NCBI RefSeq assembly: GCF_021044775.1 | Contig: NZ_JAJNOQ010000002.1 | Location: 186,001 to 250,000, forward strand | From: Paraeggerthella hominis | GTDB lineage: Bacteria; Actinomycetota; Coriobacteriia; Coriobacteriales; Eggerthellaceae | Direction: 5' to 3' | DNA: 64,000 nt | Part shown: positions 16,835-25,060 of the stretch, piece by piece | Numbering within the stretch: position 1 is the stretch's first letter | How the letters are laid out: each line of letters opens with the position of its first letter | Made by a program: the position numbers and the translations under genes | The notes under the pieces: generated by a model | Seen by the model: the letters and a program-made list of their open reading frames with translations, nothing else | The model's database searches: none | What the model was told of the DNA's origin: nothing

Positions 16835-17441
16835 GCGGATTATTCCTTACGTTGAATGCCTGCAACAAAAAAGCCCGTTCAAGAGCTTGAAGGCGCACAC
16901 GAATTTCCAACGGATGCGTCGAGGTACGATGACGCGCCAGCAGAACCCCGTGTGCTAGAGGTATCGATAGGAATAATAGGAAACGTAATGAGGCTCGGCG
17001 GCGTCGAGCGCGCAGGGCTTCGAGCCCAAGTCGAGCGGTGCGAGAATTTCTGAGGACCGAGGGGCGAAAGCCCGGCACGCCGCCGCGAGAGCCAGCTCCA
17101 AACGCCAGCGTTCGTCAACAACGATATGTCCCTTTGCAGAATGCATGGGGACACTTTACCATAGCGCAGCGCCAACAGGCGGCAAAATACCGCGAACGAG
17201 CCATGCGCTTCTTCGCGCAGACGCAAGCCGTGGACCGCAAGCCCTAGGCCACAGGTGACGAACCGCGAACCGCAAGCCGCAGTCGACAGGCAACGAACCC
17301 GCCTTCTTCACGCGCAGCGCGCAAGACAAAGGCGTCGACAATCCGTCGCGCCAAAGCAAAAACCTCCCCGCACGCCTGCTCAGCGCACGGGGAGGAGCAC
17401 CATCAACGTATCATCCGCGCAAGCCTCCCGCTAAAGCGCAT
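16835..17441. other. Intergenic region, no gene seen
   Basis: About 600 bases upstream of the symporter gene and downstream of paaK. It has a short repeated ACCGCAAGCC around 17235 and 17270 and the paaK terminator at its right end. The open frames are GC-driven and lack ribosome sites. Confidence 0.5.
17354..17395 (-). terminator. Rho-independent terminator of paaK
   Basis: On the minus strand CCTCCCCG (17395-17388) pairs with CGGGGAGG (17370-17363), followed by TTTTTGCTTT. Confidence 0.8.
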
Positions 17442-18677
17442 TTAGTATCGGCTGTCGAAGATGCGCTTGGTCTTCTTTTCGCTGCGCGGAAGCTCACCCA
17501 TGGGAACGCCCTTGGCGTCAGGAGTGCAACCGCATTTCGCCTTGAAGATCATGGCGAGTTCCTGCTCGGCGCGCTCCTTTGCCTCGTTCTGCAACGCGGT
17601 CTCGAACAGAACGGTCAGCACGTCTTTGCCGCTGATGTTCTCGATCATCACCTGGTACTCGCTGGAAGCCCCGTCGGTTATCGAGATGACCTCTTCAACC
17701 TGAGCCGGGAAAATGTTGCAGCCCTTCACCTTGAACATGTCGTCGGTGCGGCCCGTCAGCGTGTCGATGCGCGGATGCGCCAGCCCGCAGGCGCAGTCGC
17801 CGGGGATGATGCGCGTCAGGTCGTGCGTGCGGTAGCGAATGAGCGGCGCGCCCTGCTTGCGCAACGTGGTCAGCACCAGCTCGCCCACCTCGCCGTCGGG
17901 CACGGGCGCTCCCGTAACGGGGTCGACCACTTCGATATACACGTAGTCGGCCCACACGTGCATGCCGTTGTGCTCGCTGCACGAAATACCGATGCCGGGG
18001 CCGTACACCTCCGTCAGTCCGTAGATGTCGAAGATCTCCACGCCCAACTCGCCCGAAATGCGCTGGCGCATCTTGTCGCCCCAGCGTTCGCTGCCGATAA
18101 CGCCCTTGCGCAGGCAGATCTTGTCGCGCAGGCCGCGCTCGGCAATCTCTTCGGCCAGCAGCAGCGCGTACGAGCTGGTTGCGCACAGCACGGTCGATTT
18201 AAGATCCTGCATCATCTTCAGCTGCTTTTCCGTGTTGCCCGGCCCCATGGGAATAGCCATCGCGCCCAGTCGTTCGGCACCCAGCTGGAACCCGATGCCC
18301 GCCGTCCACAAGCCGTAACCAGGCGTGATGTGGATGCGATCCTTGTTGGTGATCCCTGCGGTTTCGTAGCAGCGCGCAAACTGCACGGCCCAGTCGACAA
18401 CGTCCTGCTGCGTATAGGGAACGATCACGGGCGTGCCCGTGGTTCCGCTGGAGCTGTGTATGCGCACGATCTCTTCGTCGGGAACGGCTTGCAGTCCCAA
18501 AGGATACGCGTTGCGCAGGTCGTCTTTTTCGGAGAAGGGCAGCTTCTCGAAATCTTGCTGAGTCTGCACATCGGACAAGTCGATGCCCTCGAACTTGGAT
18601 CGATAGAAGGCGGAACGATTTTTCAGCGTTTCGAATTGCTTTTTGATAAGGGAAAGCTGATCGGCAGTCATCTGCAT
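17442..18677 (-). CDS. paaK: Phenylacetate-CoA ligase (aryl-acid AMP-forming)
   Basis: 411 residues. It has the AMP-binding P-loop SSSGTTGTP (75-83), the DIYGLTEVYGPG adenine-binding block and the C-terminal GRTDDMFKVKGCNIFP hinge of PaaK enzymes. AAAAGGA precedes the ATG. Together with iorA/iorB upstream it fits oxidative fermentation of aromatic amino acids: the oxidoreductase makes arylacetyl-CoA, and the ligase can run in reverse to conserve energy or forward to activate arylacetates. Direction in the cell is inference. Confidence 0.9.
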   Translation of the reverse strand: MQMTADQLSLIKKQFETLKNRSAFYRSKFEGIDLSDVQTQQDFEKLPFSEKDDLRNAYPLGLQAVPDEEIVRIHSSSGTTGTPVIVPYTQQDVVDWAVQFARCYETAGITNKDRIHITPGYGLWTAGIGFQLGAERLGAMAIPMGPGNTEKQLKMMQDLKSTVLCATSSYALLLAEEIAERGLRDKICLRKGVIGSERWGDKMRQRISGELGVEIFDIYGLTEVYGPGIGISCSEHNGMHVWADYVYIEVVDPVTGAPVPDGEVGELVLTTLRKQGAPLIRYRTHDLTRIIPGDCACGLAHPRIDTLTGRTDDMFKVKGCNIFPAQVEEVISITDGASSEYQVMIENISGKDVLTVLFETALQNEAKERAEQELAMIFKAKCGCTPDAKGVPMGELPRSEKKTKRIFDSRY

Positions 18678-18869
18678 GAGGGGTCCTTTTCTCTCAACCG
18701 GAATGTTCGATTCATAGATGCTTCAAGCCTGCACAGAGCGAGACTTGAAGCTAAAGCCATCGACCAGCCGGACCCACGGCTATACAAGGCATATTGTTGA
18801 ATACGAATTCCATGCGTTCCATTCTAGGCGAACAATCGAACAATGCAAAGCACTTTGAAAAGGACGAGC

Positions 18870-19463
18870 CTACCTTGCCGCCACATCGATGGCAGCAAGG
18901 TTGAGGTCCACGAAGCGCGGCTTCACGCACGCGCGGACCGCGCGGCGCAAGTCGTCCAGGCTGATCGGGATGCAGTTCGTGTTCAACGCACTAGCCAGCA
19001 GCAGCGTGTTGAGCACCTTGCGCCCGCCGGCCGCCTCCGTCAACGCGGCGTCGTCTACGGCAATCAGTCGAGCCTGCGTCCCAGCCAAAGATCGAGCGAT
19101 GCCGTCCACAACGTCATCGGCGCGGTAAGGATGCTTGCCCAGCGCCGCAGTCACCGGCTGGATGGCCGTAACCGCAGCAACCATCACCCCGTCGGAAGAA
19201 AGATACGGAAGAACGCGCGCCGCCTCGGCGGGCTCGAACGCAATCACCAGATCGGCCGTGCCCTGTGCAACCAATGGCGCGAACACCTCTTCGCCCTGAT
19301 CGCCCATGCGCACGTGAGACACCACGTTCCCGCCGCGCTGCGCCATGCCAATAGTCTCGGCAGTGCGAACATGCCAACCCTTGTCCTGGGCCGCTTGAGC
19401 CAGAACCTTCGCAGCCAGCACGGTTCCCTGGCCGCCGACGCCCGCAAGCAGCACATTACGCAT
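18870..19463 (-). CDS. iorB: Indolepyruvate:ferredoxin oxidoreductase, beta subunit
   Basis: 197 residues from the ATG at 19463, which has GGAGG 7 bases upstream and overlaps the iorA stop by 8 bases. Longer in-frame starts lie inside iorA. The N-terminal GVGGQGTVLAAKVLA is the typical gamma-domain nucleotide motif of 2-oxoacid:acceptor oxidoreductases, followed by AETIGMAQRGGNVVSHVR. With IorA it forms the enzyme that turns aryl pyruvates, CoA and oxidised ferredoxin into arylacetyl-CoA, CO2 and reduced ferredoxin. Confidence 0.92.
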   Translation of the reverse strand: MRNVLLAGVGGQGTVLAAKVLAQAAQDKGWHVRTAETIGMAQRGGNVVSHVRMGDQGEEVFAPLVAQGTADLVIAFEPAEAARVLPYLSSDGVMVAAVTAIQPVTAALGKHPYRADDVVDGIARSLAGTQARLIAVDDAALTEAAGGRKVLNTLLLASALNTNCIPISLDDLRRAVRACVKPRFVDLNLAAIDVAAR

Positions 19464-21465
19464 GGGAGCCTCCTTCCGTCGCAGAGCCGTTAAGGGGTTT
19501 GTCCGCCAACGACGCATTCGCGTCCGACATCGTGATCGCATCGAACGGGCACACCTGGGTGCACAGGGTGCATCCGTTGCATAGGCTTTCGTCAACGAAC
19601 GCCTGACCGCGCTCTTTGCTCTTTGGCCCGCGCGCATCAACGTTGAACCCTATACCCGGGCAGCCAATTTCCGTGATGCACTTTTTACAGCCCGTGCACA
19701 GATCCTGGTCGATCACCGCCGGAGGATTCGGCTTCACCAGCTGAATGCAAGGAGATTCGAACAGGATGGCGGAGGGGCCCTCGAACGAGACGGCCTTCTG
19801 AGCGGCCTTCGTGGATTCGTCGAAGTTCAGCGGATCAGCATGGACGATGCATTCGAAGCCCACGGCCTCCAGAACGCGCTCGATGGAAATAGGGGTGCGC
19901 GTATCTCCCATCAGCGTCACGCCGGTGCCCGGATGCGGCTGAGAACCGGTCATGGCAGTGGTCGCGTTATCCAGCACGCACACCGTGATGTCGTGGCCGT
20001 TGTACACCGCGTTCACAATGCCCGGAAGACCGCTTGCGAAAAACGTCGAGTCGCCCACGAACGCGAGCGTTTTCTTCTGCGGCTCGGCCACGGCAAATCC
20101 TTGCGCCATCGTGATACCCGCGCCCATGCACAAGCACGTGTCGACCGCATCGAGCGGTTGGGCGTTGCCCAGCGTGTAGCAGCCGATGTCTCCGCACAGG
20201 ACGGCAGGCGTACGGCCCAAAGCGCGTTTAATGGCGTAGAAGCTGCCGCGATGAGGGCAGCCTGCGCACAAAACGGGCGGGCGGACCGGCAGCGGAGCGT
20301 CAGCGGACTCGTACACGGGCGGCTGGGCGGCGGAGCGCCCGTCGGAAAGGCCCAGGAAGCGGGCGATTCTGACGACGGCATCGTCCACGTCGTTCTCGCC
20401 GCGGTCGCGCGCGTCACCGGTAAGCTTGCCCTTCACGTCGAACGACGCATGCGTGCGTCCCGCAAAGACCAGCAAAGCGTCTTCCAGCACGTGGTCGAGT
20501 TCTTCAAGCACGAGCACCTGGTCAAGCCCCTGCGCGAAGCGTTCGGCGGTTTCCTCGGGGAAGGGATACGGGGTTCCCACCTGCCAAAAACGATAGGCCG
20601 GGATCTCGAAGCCCTCAAGCGTCGCACGCTCCTCGATCATGCGCAAGGCTTCCCGCGCGTAAGCAGCTGAAACGCCGCCCGCCACAATGCCCAAGCGGGG
20701 AACGGAAGCTTCCTGCGACGCGTCTTCCGCGGCAGCAGGGTGCGCGGCGCCGCCTTCTTCAATCGGGTTGAACGCCGACAGAACCGGATCGTTCGCATAA
20801 TCGCCGGCGATGGACCGCAAGCGCTCGTTTATCTCGCCGTGCGCTTCGTATGCGCGGCGCGGGAAGATGACCCACTTCGGATCGCGCTCGAAGCCCTCTT
20901 CCGGCACCGGACGGGCAACCGTCGTCTCGGCAACCTCGAAGAACGTGGATGCGTGGCAAATGCGCGTGGTAGGCCGCACGATAACGGGCGTAGCGTAGCG
21001 CTCGGACAGGTCGAAGGCGGCCTGCATCATGGCAAACCCCTGGTCGGGAGTAGCCGGATCAAGAACGGGAATCTTCGCGAACGAGGCGAAGCGGCGCGTG
21101 TCCTGCTCGGTTTGAGACGATATGGGGCCGGGATCGTCGGCCACAAACAGCACGGTACCGCCCTTCACGCCCACGTAGTTCAGGCTCATCAGCGGATCGC
21201 TCGCAACGTTAAGACCCACCTGCTTACAGGTGAACAGCGTACGTGCGCCGCAGTAGGCAGCACCGGCCACCACTTCAAGCGCGCTCTTCTCGTTCGTCGA
21301 CCACTCCACATGGACGTCGCGCGCGCTGCCTGCGCCGTGCAGTTTCGCTATCGTCTCGATAACCTCGGAAGACGGAGTGCCGGGATATCCCGCCACCACA
21401 CGCACGCCCGACTCAAGCGCCGCGTGCGCGAACGCTTCGTTCCCCATCAACAATTGCTTCGTCAT
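19456..21465 (-). CDS. iorA: Indolepyruvate:ferredoxin oxidoreductase, alpha subunit
   Basis: 669 residues from the ATG at 21465. Order: pyrimidine-binding domain (about 1-190, with GYPGTPSSEV), linker domain, thiamine-diphosphate PP domain (about 390-560, with GDIGCYTLG and GDSTFFASG...N), and two 4Fe-4S ferredoxin motifs at the C-terminus (CTGCKKCITEIGCPG and CNGCTLCTQVCPF). The first cluster has an extra residue before its last Cys, as usual for IorA. A GGCGAG box precedes the ATG; a start 15 codons upstream is possible but less family-like. A parS-like palindrome lies 55 bases upstream. Confidence 0.93.
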   Translation of the reverse strand: MTKQLLMGNEAFAHAALESGVRVVAGYPGTPSSEVIETIAKLHGAGSARDVHVEWSTNEKSALEVVAGAAYCGARTLFTCKQVGLNVASDPLMSLNYVGVKGGTVLFVADDPGPISSQTEQDTRRFASFAKIPVLDPATPDQGFAMMQAAFDLSERYATPVIVRPTTRICHASTFFEVAETTVARPVPEEGFERDPKWVIFPRRAYEAHGEINERLRSIAGDYANDPVLSAFNPIEEGGAAHPAAAEDASQEASVPRLGIVAGGVSAAYAREALRMIEERATLEGFEIPAYRFWQVGTPYPFPEETAERFAQGLDQVLVLEELDHVLEDALLVFAGRTHASFDVKGKLTGDARDRGENDVDDAVVRIARFLGLSDGRSAAQPPVYESADAPLPVRPPVLCAGCPHRGSFYAIKRALGRTPAVLCGDIGCYTLGNAQPLDAVDTCLCMGAGITMAQGFAVAEPQKKTLAFVGDSTFFASGLPGIVNAVYNGHDITVCVLDNATTAMTGSQPHPGTGVTLMGDTRTPISIERVLEAVGFECIVHADPLNFDESTKAAQKAVSFEGPSAILFESPCIQLVKPNPPAVIDQDLCTGCKKCITEIGCPGIGFNVDARGPKSKERGQAFVDESLCNGCTLCTQVCPFDAITMSDANASLADKPLNGSATEGGSHA

Positions 21466-21519
21466 ACGTCTCGCCTGTCTCGCTTTTCGCGGTTCGTGAA
21501 GGACCTGCACACGAACGAG

Positions 21520-21535
21520 TGTTTCACGTGAAACA
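21520..21535. other. parS: parS-like ParB binding site 1
   Basis: TGTTTCACGTGAAACA is a perfect 16-bp palindrome identical to the widely conserved parS consensus bound by ParB/Spo0J. It sits in the iorA upstream region, outside any gene. Confidence 0.9.
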
Positions 21536-22094
21536 TTTCCGTTCCCATGATAGCAAACCCTTCGCTAGGATTTTCGACGGAGCCGCTGCACATCGGTCGC
21601 AGGAGAGCCTTCTCCACAGGAAGTGCCGCGCGACCTCGAACAAGAGGTGCGCTTTGCCCGTTGTCGAACGGCAGTCGATATGCAACGAGAGACGCGCAGC
21701 GAAGAAAGCGCAACCGGGCCGTGAGCATTCCGAGCAAAACCGCCCCGCCGAGCAAACATCGGCATCGGGTTGATCGGCGGCCCCTGAAAATGCGGACGCG
21801 AGCGGGGACCTGCGACACCGATCGTCGCCTACAAAACCATAAAACCGCGCATTGGCCTTATCCTGGAACGCGACGGGCATTTTTACGAATACGCCGATCG
21901 GAATTGCTCTTCGAAGCTTGATTTCTTTGACATGGGCCCCGTTCGCATCCGCGCAGTCCATCCTCGAACCCGCTCTATGCAGGCAAGAAATTCTTATGTC
22001 GTTTCTGATATAAAAGCAAAGAACTTTACCTAAGGCGCGTTTGCGCTCAAAATGGAGGCGCATCGTTTTGCATCCCCGAGAGCAGGAGGTTCCT
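21536..22094. other. Divergent intergenic region, iorA / zinc-ribbon gene
   Basis: About 560 bases with no supported gene; overlapping frames on both strands lack ribosome sites. It should contain the iorA promoter. Near the right end TGATATAAA (22006-22014) looks like an extended -10 for the zinc-ribbon gene. Confidence 0.45.
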
Positions 22095-22391
22095 ATGAAA
22101 TGCCCCCTCTGCAATGTCGACCTGATCATGAGCGAGCGCCAAGGCATCGAGATCGATTACTGCCCGCAATGTCGCGGCGTATGGCTCGACCGCGGCGAGC
22201 TTGACAAGATCATCGAGCGCTCAACGTCCCTGGCGGCCCCCGCTGCCGCGCCGAGCGCATCGTATGCAAGCGCGCCCGAGCGCTACGACGAGCGCCGCTA
22301 TGAGGACAAATACCGTGACGACTATTACAAAAAGGGAAAGAAGAAAAAGCGCGGGGATTTCCTGGGCGACCTCTTCGATTTCGGCGACTAG
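22095..22391 (+). CDS. TFIIB-type zinc-ribbon protein
   Basis: 98 residues from the ATG at 22095 (AGGAGG 6 bases upstream). Two Cys pairs, CPLC (3-6) and CPQC (25-28), with the following RGVWLDRGELDKI, match the small zf-TFIIB family. The C-terminal half is a disordered Ala/Arg/Tyr-rich linker ending in Lys-rich and GDLFDFGD segments. Function in this family is not established. It is monocistronic. Confidence 0.87.
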   Translation: MKCPLCNVDLIMSERQGIEIDYCPQCRGVWLDRGELDKIIERSTSLAAPAAAPSASYASAPERYDERRYEDKYRDDYYKKGKKKKRGDFLGDLFDFGD

Positions 22392-22439
22392 CCAGCTTCG
22401 TGCGTCGCGTGGCCGTCCGAAGACTACCGCAATACGTCG

Positions 22440-23126
22440 TTAGGCGGCCACACGCGCTCGAACCCTCACGATCACCAGTTTCGTTACGGGATACAGAACA
22501 ACTTCGTACAGCACCTTGAACAGCACTTGCGAAGCGACCATGGCAATGACGACCTCCGGCGAAAACGTTCCGGCGAACGCGATGGTAATAAACACAAGGG
22601 AGTCCACCGTTTCCCCTAAAAGGGTCGACGAAACGCAACGAAAGAACAGGTGCTTGTCGAAGCGCCGCTTCAAGGACGCCATCACGTACGAGTTGAGCAA
22701 ACTCCCCAGCAAATAAGCGGCAAGCGAGCCTAAAAGAATGCGCCACGAGCTGCCCAGCGTAATAGCGAAGGCGCTGTCGACGCTCGGATCAAGGCCCGGA
22801 AGCGCGATGGCAACATGAAACGCCAGCGCCGCCAGCGCCGCCAATGCGAATCCCAGCAAAATAGCCGAGCGCATGCGCTTGAATCCGAACACGTCGGACA
22901 GCACGTCATTGATTATATACACCACGGGGAACGTCAAAATAGATGCTGGAAGCGTAAAAAGCCCCAGATCAAGAGCTTTTGCGGCCAGTACGTTCGATAT
23001 AACCAACGTACCGCAAAACAGCGCCGTGAACACTCCGTACACGCGCAAGCCTTCCGCCGAAACGGCCGGGGCGCCGTCTCTTGCCGGGCAGACAAGAGCG
23101 GCGCCATCCCCCTGATGCTCGGTCAC
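22440..23126 (-). CDS. YhhQ/VUT-family queuosine-precursor transporter
   Basis: 228 residues with six helices. Motifs ISNVLAAK, FPVVYIINDVLSDVFG and GSLLNSYVMASLK followed by LGETVDSLVFI identify the VUT_1 family, whose characterised members import queuine or preQ precursors for tRNA modification. It starts with GTG, with AGGAG 9 bases upstream. It lies 12 bases after purE and is probably co-transcribed with it. A 30-residue hydrophilic N-terminus precedes the first helix. Confidence 0.88.
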   Translation of the reverse strand: MTEHQGDGAALVCPARDGAPAVSAEGLRVYGVFTALFCGTLVISNVLAAKALDLGLFTLPASILTFPVVYIINDVLSDVFGFKRMRSAILLGFALAALAALAFHVAIALPGLDPSVDSAFAITLGSSWRILLGSLAAYLLGSLLNSYVMASLKRRFDKHLFFRCVSSTLLGETVDSLVFITIAFAGTFSPEVVIAMVASQVLFKVLYEVVLYPVTKLVIVRVRARVAA

Positions 23127-23138
23127 GTTCGCCTGCTC

Positions 23139-23609
23139 CTATGCTTCGGCCATGCCCTGCTTGAAGTCGATGATCTTCTGACGCGCGTCGTCGCAGCCCG
23201 TGCCCAGCATTTGAACAGCCAAGATAGCGGCGTTCTTCGCGCCGTTGATAGCAACGCACGCTACGGGAACGCCGGAAGGCATCTGCACCATGGAAAGAAG
23301 GGAGTCCAATCCGCCTAGGTCGCTGGTCTTCATGGGAACGGTGATGACCGGGTTCGGCGTGTAAGCCGCCACCACGCCGCCCAAATGCGCCGCCTTGCCG
23401 GCCGCAGCCACAATCACGCGGATGCCGCGCTCGTGCGCAGTAGACGCCCAGTCGTGCACGTCCGCCGGCTTGCGATGCGCGCTGGCAACTTTGACCTCGT
23501 ACGGAATGCCGAACTCGTCAAGCTGCTTCATGCACGGCTCCATGGCCGGCATGTCGCTTTCGGATCCCATGATAATGCCCACAAGCGGGGTGTTCGGTTC
23601 GCAGGACAT
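23139..23609 (-). CDS. purE: N5-carboxyaminoimidazole ribonucleotide mutase
   Basis: 156 residues. It has the class I PurE signature: GSESDMP (phosphate loop), ASAHRKP (catalytic His) and AGKAAHLGG. It converts N5-CAIR to CAIR in purine synthesis. AAGGAG precedes the ATG. Other purine genes of this window (purA, purD) lie about 26 kb away, so the pathway is not in one operon. Confidence 0.96.
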   Translation of the reverse strand: MSCEPNTPLVGIIMGSESDMPAMEPCMKQLDEFGIPYEVKVASAHRKPADVHDWASTAHERGIRVIVAAAGKAAHLGGVVAAYTPNPVITVPMKTSDLGGLDSLLSMVQMPSGVPVACVAINGAKNAAILAVQMLGTGCDDARQKIIDFKQGMAEA

Positions 23610-23686
23610 GACTGCTCCTTATCCTCGTTCGCTCCGCGGCGCGGATCCCGCGCGCGATGCGTCTGTTTTCGTTCGCTGCAAGTGTA

Positions 23687-24313
23687 TCATCCGACGATGC
23701 GGCGAACGACCTCCTCCACGTCCTCTGCCGACATAAGCCCTTCGGACGGGTTTCGCGCCGCGCGAGACAACGCGAACTTCGCCGCCTCCAACGCCTCGGA
23801 AACCACGATGCCCGCCTCTTCAGAAGACGACAGAAGCTCGGGGCACGTGCGCAATTGCGGGCGTTCGTCCAGATACGAAGCTACAAGCGTCCTGAAATCG
23901 GCTACGAATTCAAACGCGTTGTCCAAGAACATCTTCATAAGCGACGGGGTGTCTTTCACCAACGCAACGCGAAGCGACGATACGTCGCTTTCCCAGTCGA
24001 ACGACTCAACCACCTGCAAGAACAACGTCAGCGTGGCGGTGAACATGGTAGCGGGCATCAGGCGGTCGAACGCCGCATGAACCGCATCGGGATCAAGGTT
24101 GTACGTGCCGATGCCCACGATTGCAGCATCTTTCGTAGGAAAATAATTGAAGAACGTGCCTTGAGAAACCTGAGCGCGTTCGGAAATCTGCGCAACCGTT
24201 GTATTGTCGTACCCTCGCTCTTGCACCAACGTGATAGCCGCGCGCTCGATAGCCGCGCGCGTTGCACGGCGCTTTCGCTCGCGCAAGCCGTGCGGAGCCG
24301 CATCGTTAGACAT
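23687..24313 (-). CDS. TetR-family transcriptional regulator
   Basis: 208 residues from the ATG at 24313 (GAAGGG upstream). The HTH is TTVAQISERAQVSQGTFFNYF (residues about 39-59; positions only approximate). The C-terminal domain is of the all-helical TetR type with no recognisable ligand signature. It is divergent from tatA, and the AT-rich gap between them holds a near-palindrome, so it may control itself. Confidence 0.88.
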   Translation of the reverse strand: MSNDAAPHGLRERKRRATRAAIERAAITLVQERGYDNTTVAQISERAQVSQGTFFNYFPTKDAAIVGIGTYNLDPDAVHAAFDRLMPATMFTATLTLFLQVVESFDWESDVSSLRVALVKDTPSLMKMFLDNAFEFVADFRTLVASYLDERPQLRTCPELLSSSEEAGIVVSEALEAAKFALSRAARNPSEGLMSAEDVEEVVRRIVG

Positions 24314-24370
24314 AGTCAACCCTTCGTTTGCAATATCGATTCGAATTATACGAAGCTGTGCTGAACCTTG

Positions 24371-24384
24371 CAGCAATATTGTTG
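24371..24384. promoter_or_regulatory. Near-palindrome in the TetR/tatA divergent gap
   Basis: CAGCAATATTGTTG is symmetric except for one base pair and lies 58 bases upstream of the TetR start. It is a candidate operator for that regulator. Confidence 0.35.
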
Positions 24385-24421
24385 TTTACCTATAAAATTG
24401 TAGTGACTATAAATTTAATGT

Positions 24422-24430
24422 TGCTATAAT
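24422..24430 (+). promoter_or_regulatory. Extended -10 promoter element for tatA
   Basis: TGCTATAAT is an exact extended -10; the -35 region at the expected distance is poor, as is usual for extended -10 promoters. It lies 82 bases before the tatA start. Confidence 0.55.
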
Positions 24431-24511
24431 GCAAGTCAAATATACGCAACCGCGCAAACGCGCACGCAGAGAACCGCTAAGCACGGAAACTTGCTCAAGA
24501 AGGAGTGCAGC

Positions 24512-24688
24512 ATGAGGATATTCGGCATGGGAATGCCTGAACTTGTTTTGATTCTGGTAGCCGTCCTGCTTATCTTCGGTCCGAAAAATCTGCCGAAGCT
24601 GGGGGCCATGCTCGGCCGAGGCGTGAAGAAGCTGCGCGGGCGCGTCGAAGACGACGACATGGAGCCGAGCGCCAAGCAAGGGGCGTAG
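24512..24688 (+). CDS. tatA: Twin-arginine translocase subunit TatA/E
   Basis: 58 residues from the ATG at 24512 (AAGGAG 6 bases upstream). Short periplasmic N-terminus MRIFGMGMPEL, one membrane helix, the hinge FGPKNLPKLG and an amphipathic helix GRGVKKLRGRVE are diagnostic of TatA. It forms the translocation pore for folded proteins. No tatB or tatC lies nearby, so it is an orphan copy or the partners are elsewhere. Confidence 0.93.
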   Translation: MRIFGMGMPELVLILVAVLLIFGPKNLPKLGAMLGRGVKKLRGRVEDDDMEPSAKQGA

Positions 24689-24720
24689 CGCCGCTCTTAA
24701 CCGCATGTGTTTCATGCCCC

Positions 24721-24751
24721 CGAAAACGTCCCGATCACCGGGGCGTTTTCG
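24721..24751 (+). terminator. Terminator-like hairpin after tatA
   Basis: CGAAAACGTCCCG (24721-24733) pairs with CGGGGCGTTTTCG after a short loop. It lies 33 bases after the tatA stop. Confidence 0.6.
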
Positions 24752-24842
24752 TATATAAGGGCCGATAAAGACGGTGTGCGAGCGAAAACTCGCAACTCTC
24801 CAGCACCGCACGCCCGATCAGAGGCAGACGAAAGCCCAGACA

Positions 24843-24868
24843 CGAAAAAGCGCCCCAATCGGGGCGCT
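24843..24868 (-). terminator. Rho-independent terminator facing left
   Basis: A perfect stem AAGCGCCCC/GGGGCGCTT with loop AATC. On the minus strand it is followed by TTTTTCG. No minus-strand gene precedes it, so it may end an unrecognised short RNA or be a relic. Confidence 0.5.
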
Positions 24869-25060
24869 TCGCAATGCAATGGTGCTGTATTAAAGCACTT
24901 TTGTTGATTTCCCTGCTCGGACCGCGATTCCGCCTTTTCGCGAAGCGATTATTCACGCTCGGCTATCCTTTGAAAAGCCCTCTCCATATACGAAAACCCC
25001 CTGAGCGCCCATCGCCTTGATCTGCTACCTTTCTACGAAAGAGCAGAAAGGAGGCGCGCC

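Larger units (their letters stand above)
24689..25060. other. Intergenic region with two hairpins at the left edge of the accessory block
   Basis: No gene is supported. It holds the tatA terminator and a second perfect hairpin (24848-24868). It marks the change from core to accessory genes. Confidence 0.5.

Noticed and set aside
21524..22147. 207-codon minus-strand frame before the zinc-ribbon gene
   Set aside because: No ribosome site, overlaps the zinc-ribbon start and a parS site, and shows no domain pattern.
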